64,000 nucleotides of DNA from Telmatactis stephensoni (Eukaryota > Cnidaria > Anthozoa > Actiniaria > Isophelliidae): assembly GCA_029948255.1 (NCBI GenBank), contig JALIZF010001396.1:186001-250000 (forward strand), in the 5' to 3' direction. This document shows positions 1 to 11,935 of the stretch, one piece after another; position 1 is the stretch's first letter, and each line of letters begins with the position of its first letter. Below the pieces are notes generated by a model. The model had not been told where the DNA came from and ran no database searches. It worked only from the letters and a program-made list of their open reading frames with translations. The position numbers were made by a program, and so were the translations under genes.

Positions 1-2263
1 CAGCTTTAAAAAGATAGAAATCTATGCATTGGAAACGTCATCTCCTAGTTAGTGCAAACTATTTTTTAGGAGGAAACTTGTCGAAGTCAAAAAGACAACA
101 TGTTTTGGAATGTTTTAGTAACGAACCATGCGGAACGCATGCGGAATTAACCCCATATTTGGTTTATCAAATTATGTCGAAATTACAAATCATCAGCGTA
201 AGAACTTCCATCTAGTACAGCGTACCATATTACTTATTATATCTCTTTCGTACTTAACTATACTTGAGCAAAGTTTTGCAAGTTATGAATGAGAACTGTC
301 CCATGCTTAGTTGTTTTGTTAAAACGCAGTAGCTAAATATTTTACATTGAACAACTACTGGACGCCTATTAAAGTAGTACGCTTAAGAGTTGATTGCTCA
401 GTATAATCCAGCGAGAGAATCCAAAAACATAAATTATATATAGCTGGAGAGTTAAGATTCAAGAAATCATGGTTTTAAGCGAATCTGACAGGGGATTTCA
501 AAGCGTTTTCGATTCTCTCATGTTCTGTGTTCCATTGTTTTTCACGGCTCAATTAAACCGTTATACGACTCAGTCAGTTTTGCATATTCATGCAACAAAA
601 CCTAGAGCACGGGTCAATAGAATTAACTCACAAAGTACACGTTAAATTTAAGACATTTTTTAAGTTTTTAGTTTGTTCATCACTTACACAAAGTTTGGAC
701 AGTGGAGAGATGGAGATAAGAATCGTCCAATCGATTCTAATCCTTTGGCAAGACAGCAGTTCCAAACCGACTTCCAAACTACAGAAACAAAAGAAAAATC
801 CAACGATTATATATACGAAAAAGGGTTGCAAATCTGCAGCTATCAGCTAAGAGATGAAACTGAAAGCATTTTCAAGAGTTGTAAGAATCGTAAGCTCGCC
901 TAGTAAACGAATTAATATAACTAAAACATTATGCAACAGCCACGGTTCAAGCCGACCGCGTATTCAAATTCTTTCCAGGCCAAAACCAAAACTTATAAGT
1001 TCTTGTCCATGCTATGTTATAAGTATAGTGTAGCTGTTTTCATAGATAAGCAATAGAATAAAGTATTTACCTTGAATTTACGTTATACGAGGTCTTGTGA
1101 GAAGTTGTTAAAATTCAAAGACTGTCTTGAACATGCGCATTGATTGTACACCATGCATGAAAACAAAAGCGCTAAAACGAACATTCAAAACAACGCCATT
1201 GCCACTAGCTTGAAGAAACATTAACAATGCTACAGCCCTACAATTCTTGTCTTTATTTTGATATATTTGAACTTTAGGCTTAAAGGAATGAAAAGCTTAT
1301 AAAGGTAAAACTACTGGCTCAAATTTGAGGGTTAGGAATGTAGCCATTACTTGTCAATATGCAAAGAATGACTCTTACGCTGTATCTCAACCAATGAGAA
1401 GGCGGCAATCGCTTGAGTCATGCTTGAAATTATAAACAGCATCTTTCGGACTGATTTTACAGTTATCCGTGACACAGGAACTCATGATACAGTGATAACT
1501 AGCGATGGAAAACATTAGAAATAATTAAAGTCTGTAGTTATAACCTAGTAAATGTGTACGTACTAGTCCTCTCTACACACGGTCAAATTAAAATCACTCC
1601 AAAGAGGATGTTGGTAATTATATCGAGCATCGCGCAAATCAAATTGGAATAATATTTGAGTAAAGCACATTTTTTGTGAGATATCACAGTTCTTTTAATT
1701 CTATTTTTGAGAAAAAACCTGCACTTTGCTGCATTGACTGATTGGCAATAGAAAATTTACTTACATGTTTTTCAATACTTGTATTTATTGAAAAATGTAT
1801 CTATATCTGAGGATATATAAAAGGCAATATTAAAAGATATGGTAATATCGTATTATTTAGCAAGATAGAAATCTGGAGCTAGAATAATCAATCTCCAATA
1901 AAATTATTATTTTTACTTCGAGCAAAGAATATCATTTAATCCGATATGCATGCTTTAATTTACAGCACAAATTGCCGGATTCGGTAAAATTAATTCTCCA
2001 ATGTATACCTATAAAAATATTATTGGGTTATAATTATATACATCATCTACAATATTTTGTATTATGTTCAGTTCGAGTTTATCAATTATTGAATTTTCTT
2101 GCACTTGTTATATATATGTTCAAGTTTTAAAAGGTGTCTCCAACAGCTTGCTCTGGCACTGAACTTTCAATAATTTAGTAAGAATCCTGAGCAATAATCT
2201 TCTGTCGAACTGGAGTCGATTTTGGGGCAGTATCTGCCACATACTGCGACCAAAAACGCATTG
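1..2263. other. Gene-free flank at left edge
   Basis: I see no supportable coding exon here; the short open frames have no splice context or family resemblance. From about 1370 the sequence (a block containing CCAATGAGAAGGCGGCAATC) is repeated with small differences from about 5150 onward. This marks the start of a tandem duplication that carries the LU loci at 2264-2898 and 6135-6889. Confidence 0.6.
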
Positions 2264-2898
2264 CTAGATGAGCGCCAGGATTGCAAACGCTACCATAAAG
2301 AAAATGCTGACTGAAAGAGTTAATTTTTCACCGTGATTACAATAATCTCCTTTGCAACAATACACTTCACAATTGGTTCGACCAGGATTTGCTCTGCAGT
2401 AACTATCAGGATCATTGCAGTAACTTTTGGCAATGCAACCACGGAAAAAAGTCACTTGACCCTTTATCTTGTAAACTGTCTTGGCGCACATCAAAGTGCT
2501 GTAGCAGTCTTTTCGATCGCGTTTTTGGAAGCAGTGGAGATCTGTGCGGTTACTATCACAGAAGAGACATTTTAGGCTGGTTGCTGAAAAATAAATACCA
2601 CTAATTATATTAGCAAAACAAAGATGTTTCATCGTATCACATGTACTAGAAATCTTATCTTATGAATTAAGGAATTAAAGCCGAAACTGGGAAATTAAAA
2701 ATATCTAAGAAATGTACACTTTATTCTCGGTGAAAACAAAATTTTGCATATGTATTTTGTGTTAGGTGTTTAGGCACCGAGTGTATTGTGTTAAGGATAT
2801 AATTTGTATTTCGTTTGCAAGGACGAATTAACAAGATTAAGTTACCCAACGGTATCATAGCTGAAGCCAATGAGTATAAAGAGTTTGTACGCATTCAT
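2264..2898 (-). pseudogene. LU-domain (Ly6/uPAR) gene, frameshifted signal exon
   Basis: Two exons. The LU exon (2583-2264) follows a TTTTTCAG acceptor and encodes a mature domain starting ATSLKC, with twelve cysteines, the terminal CC..GDYCN motif and a hydrophobic tail (FFMVAFAILALI) typical of GPI-anchor signals. The signal exon (2898-2846) starts MNAYKLFILIGF and ends at a GTAAC donor. It is 53 nt, whereas the matching exons at 6838-6889 and 10076-10127 are 52 nt. One extra base in the alanine/isoleucine stretch shifts the frame, and joining to the LU exon then meets a stop within a few codons. The domain itself is otherwise intact, so this is a very young pseudogene, an assembly error or an allele. 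LU proteins are normally extracellular, disulfide-rich and membrane-anchored. Confidence 0.75.
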
Positions 2899-4354
2899 CT
2901 TAACAAGTGGATGAGCAAATCCTGAAAAAGACAAAGAAAACATGTAAACAACGAACTAGTCTGCCCAGAGTCCTCGCACTGCTGCCTACAACACAGCGAG
3001 AATTTGTCGATTTTCATCAGATATTTTTCAACATTAAATTTCTTAGGGTTTTAATATTTCATCATCTATTAGGATATTTTAACTGTGTCCCTCTTCGAAT
3101 AGGAACATCCAAATAGCTAGTGAACTAGTAAAAGTCATCTGAAATATTGCATAACACAAAAGAAAACGATGGAATAAGCCTTCCTGGGTAACTCCTCAAA
3201 TACCAGGCATATATTTTGTTTTTTCTCTCCTTACACCCTATAGCAATGTTGAGATAAACAATTTATCACATTTCCCATTTTCTTTAGATGATGTGCATTT
3301 GAGAGCCAAAACGTTTTTAAAAATTTCTTTAGGAAAAATGGCCATGGCCAACTATACTTCCTTAAATACAAACCTTCTCTCTTAAAATGCAGTTGTACCA
3401 GTCTTTGTTAACTTGGTCGTTTTGCACTGAAAAGAGTTCCAGAGGGCAGGTCCCGTTTACAAAAACCAAGGATAACACACTTCTTGAGGGCGAAATAACG
3501 AATTCACTTTGCCAATGTGTTTTCACCTGAGATACTGAAGAGAAGGCGTGACATTGCGCAGACGGAACTAAATTTTAATTACTTTTGAATTAGAATTAGA
3601 ATGGCGGCTCTCCACGGCTAGTAGCCTCAGCGAATCAGCATCCGCGTCTGTCGCTGGATCAATATTCCGCAAAACAACGTCTGATTTAAACGTCTCGATT
3701 TGTCGTCCCGATTTTTGGTAAGCTTCGTTCGGGAAGATGAAAAAGAAAAGAAATCGGCCCGATTCCATAAAATTGGTGGCAAATTCAGGGACGATTTTTC
3801 GAAAGGAATTGCAAATCGGATCGAACTGGAGTGTTAAAAACACTAGTACTCAAATCGGACCGATAAATTGTGGCGTGGCATGGGAATTTGCATCGTACAA
3901 GCGATTTTAAATCACGTTTAAACGGTTCCAACATGTTGCACCAGCACTATCCAACAACTTGTTGGACGATGTAGGACGGCTCACGAAGTGATTGATGGGA
4001 AGGATTTAGTGAGCTCGCGTTGCATCACGGAAGGAAGTAAGAAAACAAGCGAAGCGTCGTCACTTTTTCTCCCTCCTTCCCAAGCTCCTTTGCGCGCCCT
4101 AAGCCCCTTCCCAGATTCCTTTGCGGATAAAAAATAAGTGGCAACTGGATACCAGTCTGTTTTTGGATGAAGTTTCGAAAGATTGCTGTACGTCAGGAAT
4201 TTTTTTTATGCCATGAAAATATTACCGTTTTTTCAATTTTTCATGGCAAAAAAATACCACCCAATCTTGAGAACCAGAGTGTGTGATTTAGGATGAGAAA
4301 AAGGCTTATATCCCGGGGGTGGGCTTACATCACACGCGCAAAGTATTGCTATAG

Positions 4355-4825
4355 CGATATTGAGATACATATATACATTATAAATCTTCAAACTGTTCAA
4401 ACTGTTTGAATAATAATCGTGAGATACAAATATACTTTGATTTTGACTAGCGACATTTTGAACAGTTTGAAGACGGATTTGTATAAATGTTCTGAGAACT
4501 TCAGAACGTGTTAAACGAGGGTTGTCCAGATAGAATCACCATTAGATACCGACGATATCACATATTATGTGGCCGGTTGTGATACAAGGTATCAATTTAC
4601 CAAAAGGATACCACAGGAACCCCAAAGCCAAGCAATTGATACCACAGGAATCCCAAACACGAGCGTACATATTGTGATAGGGTTTTTAGAGGGAACCCTG
4701 TGGAAATTCACCAATAGACACCATTATTGGTAAAACACATTTTTGGCATGAATCTGATGGTGATTCTGGACACAAGTGCGTTTAGCTAGCCATCAAACGC
4801 AGACTCCGCCCCCTATAAAGAACAC
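4355..4825. repeat. Dispersed repeat copy, split by a MITE
   Basis: This repeat has inner inverted halves (TTCAAACTGTTCAAACTG and its partial complement CATTTTGAACAGTTTGAAG) and ends in CTCCGCCCCCTATAA. Further copies lie at about 11090-11285 and, inverted, at about 45055-45255. The copy here is interrupted between about 4511 and 4783 by the MITE listed next. Confidence 0.6.
4511..4783. mobile_element. MITE with TAAACG...TGTCCAGA terminal inverted repeats
   Basis: The left end reads TTAAACG..TTGTCCAGATAGAATCACC and the right end is its complement, GGTGATTCTGGACA..CGTTTA. The interior is non-coding. The matching dispersed repeat at about 11230 is uninterrupted at this point, so the insertion is inferred from sequence inside this window. 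The exact target duplication is short and ambiguous. Confidence 0.55.
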
Positions 4826-5149
4826 GTGACATTCACAACACGTTCAAACTGTCAAAATTGAAATGTACGAAATGTTTTTTGCCTCAATATAACTGCCGTT
4901 GCGAGACAAGTTTCACAACGCATTGCACCGTGTAACATGTTCATTTAGCTGAAACTTTCCCCAGGTCGGTTTAACGAAAAGCAGAACTGCTATGCCTTCT
5001 AGTCCTGCAACAGAAACTTGTGTAATCGCGAACAAGTTTCAAGACAAAATTTCAGCAAGTAACAATCCTTATCAAACTCGTCTTGCATCGGCGATCAAGA
5101 CAAGTTTCAGATAAAAGTTTCAGCGTGTAACAGCGCCTTTACGCTACGT

Positions 5150-8100
5150 TACACCTCAGCCAATGAGAAGGCGGCAATCGCTTGACTCATGTTTGATAAT
5201 ATAAATAGCATCCTTCAGAGTGATTTTATTTTATCCGTGGCACTGTAACTAGCTAGCGATGGAAAACATTAGAAATAAAGTCTACAGTTATAACCTAAAT
5301 GCGTACTATAGTCCAATCTACACGGTCAAGCCGTTAAAATCACTCCAAAGAGGATGTTGGTAATTATATCGAGCGTCGCGCAAGTCAAATCGGAATATTT
5401 GTGTAAAGCGCATTTTTTTGTGAGATATCACTGGGGTTTTTTAGAAAAAAACTGCACTTTGTTGTTGACTGACGAGCAATAGAAAATTCACTTACATGTT
5501 TTTCAAGATTGCATTTATTGAAAAATGTATCTAAAGTTGAGGATAGTATAAATGGCAATATTAAAAGACATGGCAATATCGTATGTGTTAGCAAGATAAA
5601 AATCTGGAGAATAATCAATCTCCAATGAAATTAATGTTTTACTTCGAGCAAAAAATATTATTTACTCCGTATGCTTGCTTTAATTTACAGCAAAAATTGG
5701 AATCGGTCAAGTTTTCCAATATGTATTAGTCTCCTTCGCAGCCGTTTTTACTGAGTCTCGAGACTATACCAATGTATACCTATAAAAATATTATTGGGTT
5801 ACAGCAGGGGAAATTAAAATAATTTTCCCCTGGTTACAGTTATATAAATCATCTTCAATATTTTGTTCCGTTAATCAATTATTTAAGTTCTTGCACTAGT
5901 TATATATATGTCAGTTCAACTTTTAAAAAGTGTTTCCAACGGCTTGTTCTGGCAACTTTCTGGTAAGAAATAAAGTCACTCAACTGAGCAATCTTATGTC
6001 GAACTGGAGTCGATTTTGGAGCTCAGAAACATTATCACTAGATGAGCGCAAGGATTGCAAATGATACCACATAGAAAATGCTCGTGACTGTAAAGCCTGG
6101 TACGGTTTTCACGCAAGCACAAGATTATCTGTTTTCATTGGCATAACGCGAAAGCAATCATAGGCAAAAGCGCAAGATATGAAGAAATTTTGATCCTTGT
6201 ACTTGCGCTTGTGCTTGCGTTTGTACTTGCGCTTGCGCTTGTGCTTGCGCTTACGCTTGCGCTTGCGCTTGTGCTTGCGTCGTTGTGAAGACCAGGCTTT
6301 AGAGTTGATTTTCCACCGTCATTACAGTTATCGCCTTTGCAACAATGCACTTCACAGTTGGTAAAAGCAGGCGGATTTGCTGTGCAGTAACTGTCAGGAT
6401 CATTGCAGTAACTCTTGGCAATGCAACCATGGAAAAAAGACTTGCGTCCCTCTCTAGTCTTGTAAACTATCCTGGCACATATCAAAGTGCTTGAGCAGTC
6501 TTTTAGTTTGCGTTTTTGGAAGCAGTCGAGATCTGAGATGTTACTCTCACAGGAGATACATTTTAGGCTGGTTGCTGAAAAATAAATACCATTATATTAG
6601 CAAACAAAGATGTTTCATCGTATCACATGTACTAGAAATCGTATGTTTTGAAGTAAGGAATTAAAGTCGAAACTGGGAAATTAAAAATATCTAAGAAATG
6701 TACACTTTATTCTCGGTGAAACAAAAATGTTGCATATGTATTTTGTGTTAGGTGTTTAGACACCGAGTGTATTGTGTTAAGGATATAATTTCTATTGTGT
6801 TTGCAAAGAAGAAGATAAAATTACAAGATAAAATTACCCAAAGGTACTATAGTGAAGCCAATGAGTATGAAGAGTTTGTACGCATTCATCTCAACAAGTG
6901 GATGAGCAAATCCTGAAAAAGACAAAGAAAACATGTAAACAACGGACTTCTCGCACTGCTGCCTACAACGCAGCGAGAATTTGTCGATTTTCAACATTTT
7001 TCAAAATTTCTTTCATATTTTTCAACATTTCTTAGGGTTTTACTATTTTATCATCTATTAGGATATTTTAACTGTGTTCTTCTTCGAATAGGAACAGTCA
7101 AATAGCTAGTTAACTAGTAAACGTCATCTGAAATATTAACACAAAAGAAAACAATGGAATAAGCCTTCGTTGGTAACTCCTCAATTTTTGTATTGTTCTA
7201 CCAGGCATATATTTTGTTTTTTTCTCTCCTTACACTCTATAGCAATGTTGAGATAAACAATTTATCACATTTCCCATTTTCTTTAGATGATGTGCATTTG
7301 AGAGACAAAACGTTTTGAAAAATGTCTTTAGTAAAAATTGTATCAGTTCATGGCCAACTATACCTCCTCAAATACAAACCTCTCCTAAAATGCAGTTATG
7401 CCAGTCTTCGGTAACTTAAATGTCGTTTTGCACTGAAAAGAGTACGAGAGGGCAGGTTCCGTTTGATACAAAAACCAAAGATAACACACTTCTGGAGCGC
7501 GAAATAACGAATTCACCGCCTTGCCAATGTGTTTTCACCTGAGATACTGAAGAGAAGGCATGACAAAAATTCAGTGTGTTGACATTGCGCAGACGGAAAT
7601 AGATTTTAATTACTTAGTTTGAATTATAATTAGAATGGCGACTCTCAACGGCTAGTAGCCTCAGCGAATCAGCATCCGCGTCTGTCGCTGGATCAATATT
7701 CGGCAAAACAACATTAAGTCTGATTTAAATTAAACGTCGTGTTTTGTCGTCCCGATTTTTGGAAGGCTTTAATTCGTTCGGGATGATGAAAAACAAGAGA
7801 AAATGAGGAAAGAGAACGAATCCCCGTGACCCATCATATGCCCCGTTTGATGCTATTTTTAGAACCCCGACACCATGACCGCGCGGATGTTCGACTTCAC
7901 CAAGACCATTTGCGAATTTTTTTATACTCCATCAGTTGCCCTTTTTCTCAAGTTTAAACTCTTTTTCATCGACAAAAGTTATACACCCATTTCCGCCATT
8001 GTGATTCTGAGGCAACATGTCAAATTATTTGTTAAGAAATACTCTTATAGCTCTGATGTGAATTCATGCATAGGGCTCACCAAATTACAAAAAATGTCAA

Positions 8101-8660
8101 TGAAAGTTTCTAGAATCGTCGATATCCCAAGAAAAAATTAAAATGTTCAAATCCCTACCCGGATCATGTATCTTTAATGTTTAAGCTTTCATATCATTTG
8201 GCATATATTATTTTCGTATGAGTGAAAAAAACTCCCTCACTTTGACGATATATTTGGACCACTATCATTTGGTACATTTACTGTATTTACTTAACGGCTC
8301 ACTGATTATTCATGGTACACTGCACTATCCAACAACTTCAGTTGGACGATGTAGGACGGTTCACGAAGTGATTGATGGGAAGGATTTAGTGAGCTCGCGT
8401 TGCATCAAGAAAGGAAGGAAGAAAACAAGCGAAGCGTCGTCACTTTTTCTCCCTCCTTCCCAAGCTCCTTTGCGCGCCCTAAGCCCCTTCCCAGATTCCT
8501 TTGCGGATAGAAAAAAATAAGTGGCAACTGGATGCCAGTCTGTTTTGGATGATATCGGATGAAGTTTCGAAAGGTTGCTGTACGTCAGGAATTTTTTCAT
8601 GTACCGTTTTTTCAATTTTTCAAGGCAAAAAACACCACCGGCCCCACTCTTGAAAACCAA
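5150..8660. repeat. Second copy of a tandem segmental duplication
   Basis: Most of 1370-4210 reappears here in the same order: flank, LU exon, signal exon, downstream sequence, then a block with GGACGATGTAGGACGG at about 3970 and 8345. Between about 7790 and 8310 the second copy carries unrelated sequence in place of the first copy's. The two copies differ by many small indels, so the duplication is not recent. Confidence 0.7.
6135..6889 (-). CDS. LU-domain (Ly6/uPAR) GPI-type protein with Ser/Ala/Thr stalk
   Basis: Two exons, 163 codons plus stop. The signal exon 6889-6838 (MNAYKLFILIGFTIVPL, GTAAT donor, phase 1) joins the LU exon 6574-6135 (TTTTTCAG acceptor). The LU domain starts ATSLKCISCES, keeps the CxxC start, the RGC-like HGC, SYC and TNC cysteines and ends CCKGDNCN. 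A run of about 34 residues almost entirely Ser, Ala and Thr follows, encoded by a degenerate GCTTGC/GCTTGT hexamer array at about 6200-6285. After that comes a hydrophobic tail (SSYLALLPMIAFALCQ) that fits a GPI signal. The stalk is absent from the sister loci. Expected location is the outer cell surface; ligand unknown. Confidence 0.8.
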
Positions 8661-9540
8661 AACATTGACTTTGTTCTGAATTGCTGTTGTTTAAATGCAG
8701 TTATACAGTGTTATTGGTTATATTGTACGTACTGAAACTGAGTTTCTGGAATGGTTCTCCGTCGTTACCACTACATTTTTGTTTATAGTCATTTCAGAAA
8801 ATGTTGTCGCTGAACGGTTGCAAGCCTACGCGACTCGACCGAAAGGGAGTATGGGAAAAAAATCACTGAGGCGACTATAAGATGCATATCTAATTAGTCA
8901 TGCCTCGAGCTAGCGGCGAGCGGTGTGGATGGTTCGGGTCCTCGGCCTGACTAATTAGATATGCATTTTTTTGCCGCCTCAGATTTCTACCCATACTCCC
9001 TTTCGGTCAAGTCGCGTAGGCTTGTGATGAGAACAACAGTCGCGCCACTCGACTTTGCCTCGTGGTACACTTTCTTTGTTCTCACCACGTTTTGACGTCA
9101 TCTATACATCTATTAGAGTACAGACGCACGGTAAAATTGAATCTATTTGCTGAATATCACCATCACCACCACGGCCGCCATCATCATCATTATCATGTTG
9201 TGCAATAGTAAATTAACTTCACATTGCTACATGTTTTTCAAAAGTTGACTTTATTGAAAAACGTATTTAAATTTTCAGTGAGAATACAAAAAGGTAATAT
9301 CAAATATCGTATGACATTGTGCAGAGTTAATAGAGGGCATTGTGTTAGCAAGATAGAAATCTGGAGAATGCATGAACAATCTCCACTGAAACTAATTTTT
9401 TACTTGGAGCAAAAAATATTAATGATTATATTATTTACTGCAGGCAATATGCCTGTTTTAATTAATTGACAGCAAAAATTGGACTCGGTAAAATTCTTCA
9501 ATGCGGTATATCTACCGGCCACATACTGTGCCTATTATCG
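6890..9540. other. Intergenic, repeats only
   Basis: No gene supported. It contains the downstream half of the tandem duplication, a replaced segment (about 7790-8310) and the foldback at 8815-9032. Small open frames such as 7875-8141 and 8218-8520 lie in repeated or unique DNA without splice context. Confidence 0.5.
8815..9032. repeat. Foldback (inverted repeat) element
   Basis: The left arm (about 8818-8925) contains AAGCCTACGCGACTCGACCG, a GGGAGTATGGG block and ATATCTAATTAGTCA. The right arm carries the complements in reverse order, TGACTAATTAGATATGCAT, CCCATACTCCC and CGCGTAGGCTTG. It is non-coding and looks like a MITE or foldback element. Confidence 0.65.
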
Positions 9541-10127
9541 CTAAATGAGCAAAACGATTGCAAGTGATACCACAAAGAAAATGCTGAATGTGGGAGTCAA
9601 TTTTTCACCGTGATTACAATAATCTCCTTCGCAACAATACACTTCACAATTGGTTCTACCAGGATTTTCTCTGCAGTAGGCATCAGGATTGCAGTAACTT
9701 TTGGCAATGCATCCACGGATAAAAGCACTGCTATACTTTGTCTAGTACATTATCCTGGCGCATACTTTTGTGCTGTTGCTGTGGCAGCCTTTTAGCTGTC
9801 TTTGTGCGTTACAGATGAGATCTGAGATGTCACTCTCACAGAAGAAACATTTTAGGCTGGTCGCTGAAAAATAGATATCACTATATTAGCGAAACAAAGC
9901 TGTTTGATCATATCTACATGTACTAGAAATCTAGAAACGGCGAAGTGTGAACCAAACTTCTGCATACAATATGATAATGCAGTATCAGTTGAATTAGGTG
10001 GTAATGCACCGAGTGTGTTAGAGGATACAATATATATTTCGTTTGCAAGGAAGAGAATTAACAAAATTAAATTACCCAACGGTATTATGGCGAAGCCAGT
10101 GAGTATAAAGAGTTTGTACGCATTCAT
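9541..10127 (-). pseudogene. LU-domain gene with a single in-frame stop
   Basis: The signal exon 10127-10076 (MNAYKLFILTGFAIIPL, 52 nt, GTAAT donor) is intact, and the LU exon 9863-9541 has a good acceptor, twelve cysteines, CCEGDYCN and a GPI-type tail. The two exons total 375 nt, a whole number of codons. One TAG (complement of 9742-9744) interrupts the domain after ARIMY, at the place where the paralogue at 6135 has Lys (AAG), so one base change explains it. Everything downstream of the stop is still open. It could be a fresh pseudogene or a polymorphic null. Confidence 0.8.
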
Positions 10128-10423
10128 CTTAACAAGTTGATGACCATCCAAAATCCTAAAAAAATGCAGAGAAGAACATGTAAACTAAACAACGAACGAA
10201 CTATAGTCTGCCCAGGGTCAGTCGCACTACTTACAACGTGTACGTAAGATATCGACATTATGTCGGTTTTCATTGGATATTTTACACTTGTGGTTTTAAT
10301 ATTTCATCATCTCTTACAATCTTTTCTAATTAAGTACGTTCCTTGTCAAATAGGAAGAGTCAAATAACAGCTGGTGATAAACAAAGTTAGTAAAAATAAA
10401 GTAAAGTAAAAATATTAAGAGAA

Positions 10424-10862
10424 GATTTTTTTCAATATCGAGTAATAATGGCTAAAAGTGCCAAAAACTAGCCCCTTGTACAAGTTTCAATTTAAATTTT
10501 CGTTTTGGATTAACACTCAAATTGTACTTTTATCAGTTAGGAATTGATCTACTAAGATACAATGCCTGTTTAAAACAGTCTTTTGTACAAAGTGGTTGTC
10601 CTGTATTTTATTCAAATTTAGCAAATTTCAAGCTGAATGTAAAGAATTATATGGCAATGGAGCGAAAGAAGGCCTAAAACTCATTTTCGATTCAAATTTT
10701 CACTTTGGATTAACACTTTTATACAACTTTTATTCATCAAAACCGCGTATAAACAACCTAAACTTTCTGAAAGAAATAACTTTAGCTTTGTACAACAGCT
10801 ATTCTTTGAATGAATATATATTTTTGTTGCCCAATGCTTGAACGTGAAAAAAATCTCCTCTA
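10424..10862 (-). repeat. Dispersed ~440-bp repeat, copy 1
   Basis: The ends read GAAGATTTTTTTCAATATCG and GAAAAAAATCTCCTC (partly inverted). The interior carries TTTTGGATTAACACTCAAATT-like blocks and GAAAGAAGGCCTAAAACTCA. Copies in the opposite orientation lie at about 12744-13210 and 26994-27420. Non-coding; class unknown. Confidence 0.6.
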
Positions 10863-11435
10863 GTTAACACGAAAGAACAGAATGGAATAAGCCTTTGTGT
10901 GTTCTGCCAGGTATTTTGCTTTTTCTCTCCCTTAAAGCCTATAGTGATACTTCGTGTTTACCAAATAACAACGAATTGTAATGCTAATGTGCCAACCATT
11001 TTCACAATAACATTTCACAAGTTGCTTTAATTGAAGAAATAGCCAATCTACTCTCTGGTTGGCACATGAATGACAAAGGTTTACGTCACATGAAGTATTG
11101 CTATAGCGACTGTGAGATACATTACAAATCTTCAAACTGTTCAAACTGTTTGGATAATAATCGTGAGATACTTTGATTTTGACTAGCGACATTTTGAACA
11201 GTTTAATTTGAAGATTTGAAATGTTCTGAGAACTTCAGAACGCGTGTAACTAGCGATCAAACGCGGTTGACTCCGCCCTCTATAAGCACTACACTGCAAA
11301 AACGCGCGAGTAAATGCACTCAAAAACTTGAGTAAATCGGTGCATCCACAGTAGTAATATAACTCACTTGTCCGAGTAAACTTTACTCAGTCATTTGAGT
11401 TAAGCGTACCGCGCAGTTACTCAGAACACAACAAA

Positions 11436-11633
11436 ATCAGTAAAACTGCGAAGTTTGAAGGATATAAATTGAAAAATCAAGGAGATGCGAATTTTCAAAA
11501 AACGAAATTTTGTATAAAAACACTTGTTGCATGTTATGCAAGAGATACCAACAAATTTCGATTTTTGAAAATTACAGTGTCTCCTTGATTTTTCAACTTA
11601 TATCCTTCAAACTTCACAGTTTTACTGATTTTG
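11436..11633. mobile_element. Foldback MITE with ~75-bp arms
   Basis: The left arm begins ATCAGTAAAACTGCGAAGTT and the right arm ends AACTTCACAGTTTTACTGAT. The matching arms continue inward through TATAAATTGAAAAATCAAGG and its complement. No coding capacity. Confidence 0.7.
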
Positions 11634-11935
11634 ATGTGCTCTTTTCAGCTGTGGTCATTGTTTCTAAGTTTGGGAACGTTTGGAATTACATGAAAAAGCT
11701 GTTAGTATGAAATGACTGTAGCAATTCACAAAATACGTCATTTACACGTATCAAGATTGCAGAATGCGTCTAGCTTAACTGTCATATTCGGATTCAGCAT
11801 GAAAAATCAGCTAGTTTAGAATAGTTATGTTACCAGCTTCTACCCTAAAATGCTTTCTGCACATATTTGTTCATAGATCTTAATTATAAAGTACTGAGCA
11901 CTGTATAAACTCCTAGGCCTGTCGTCATTCATGCA

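Noticed and set aside
7875..8520. Open frames in the replaced segment of the tandem duplication
   Set aside because: Not conserved between duplicate copies and no recognisable family.
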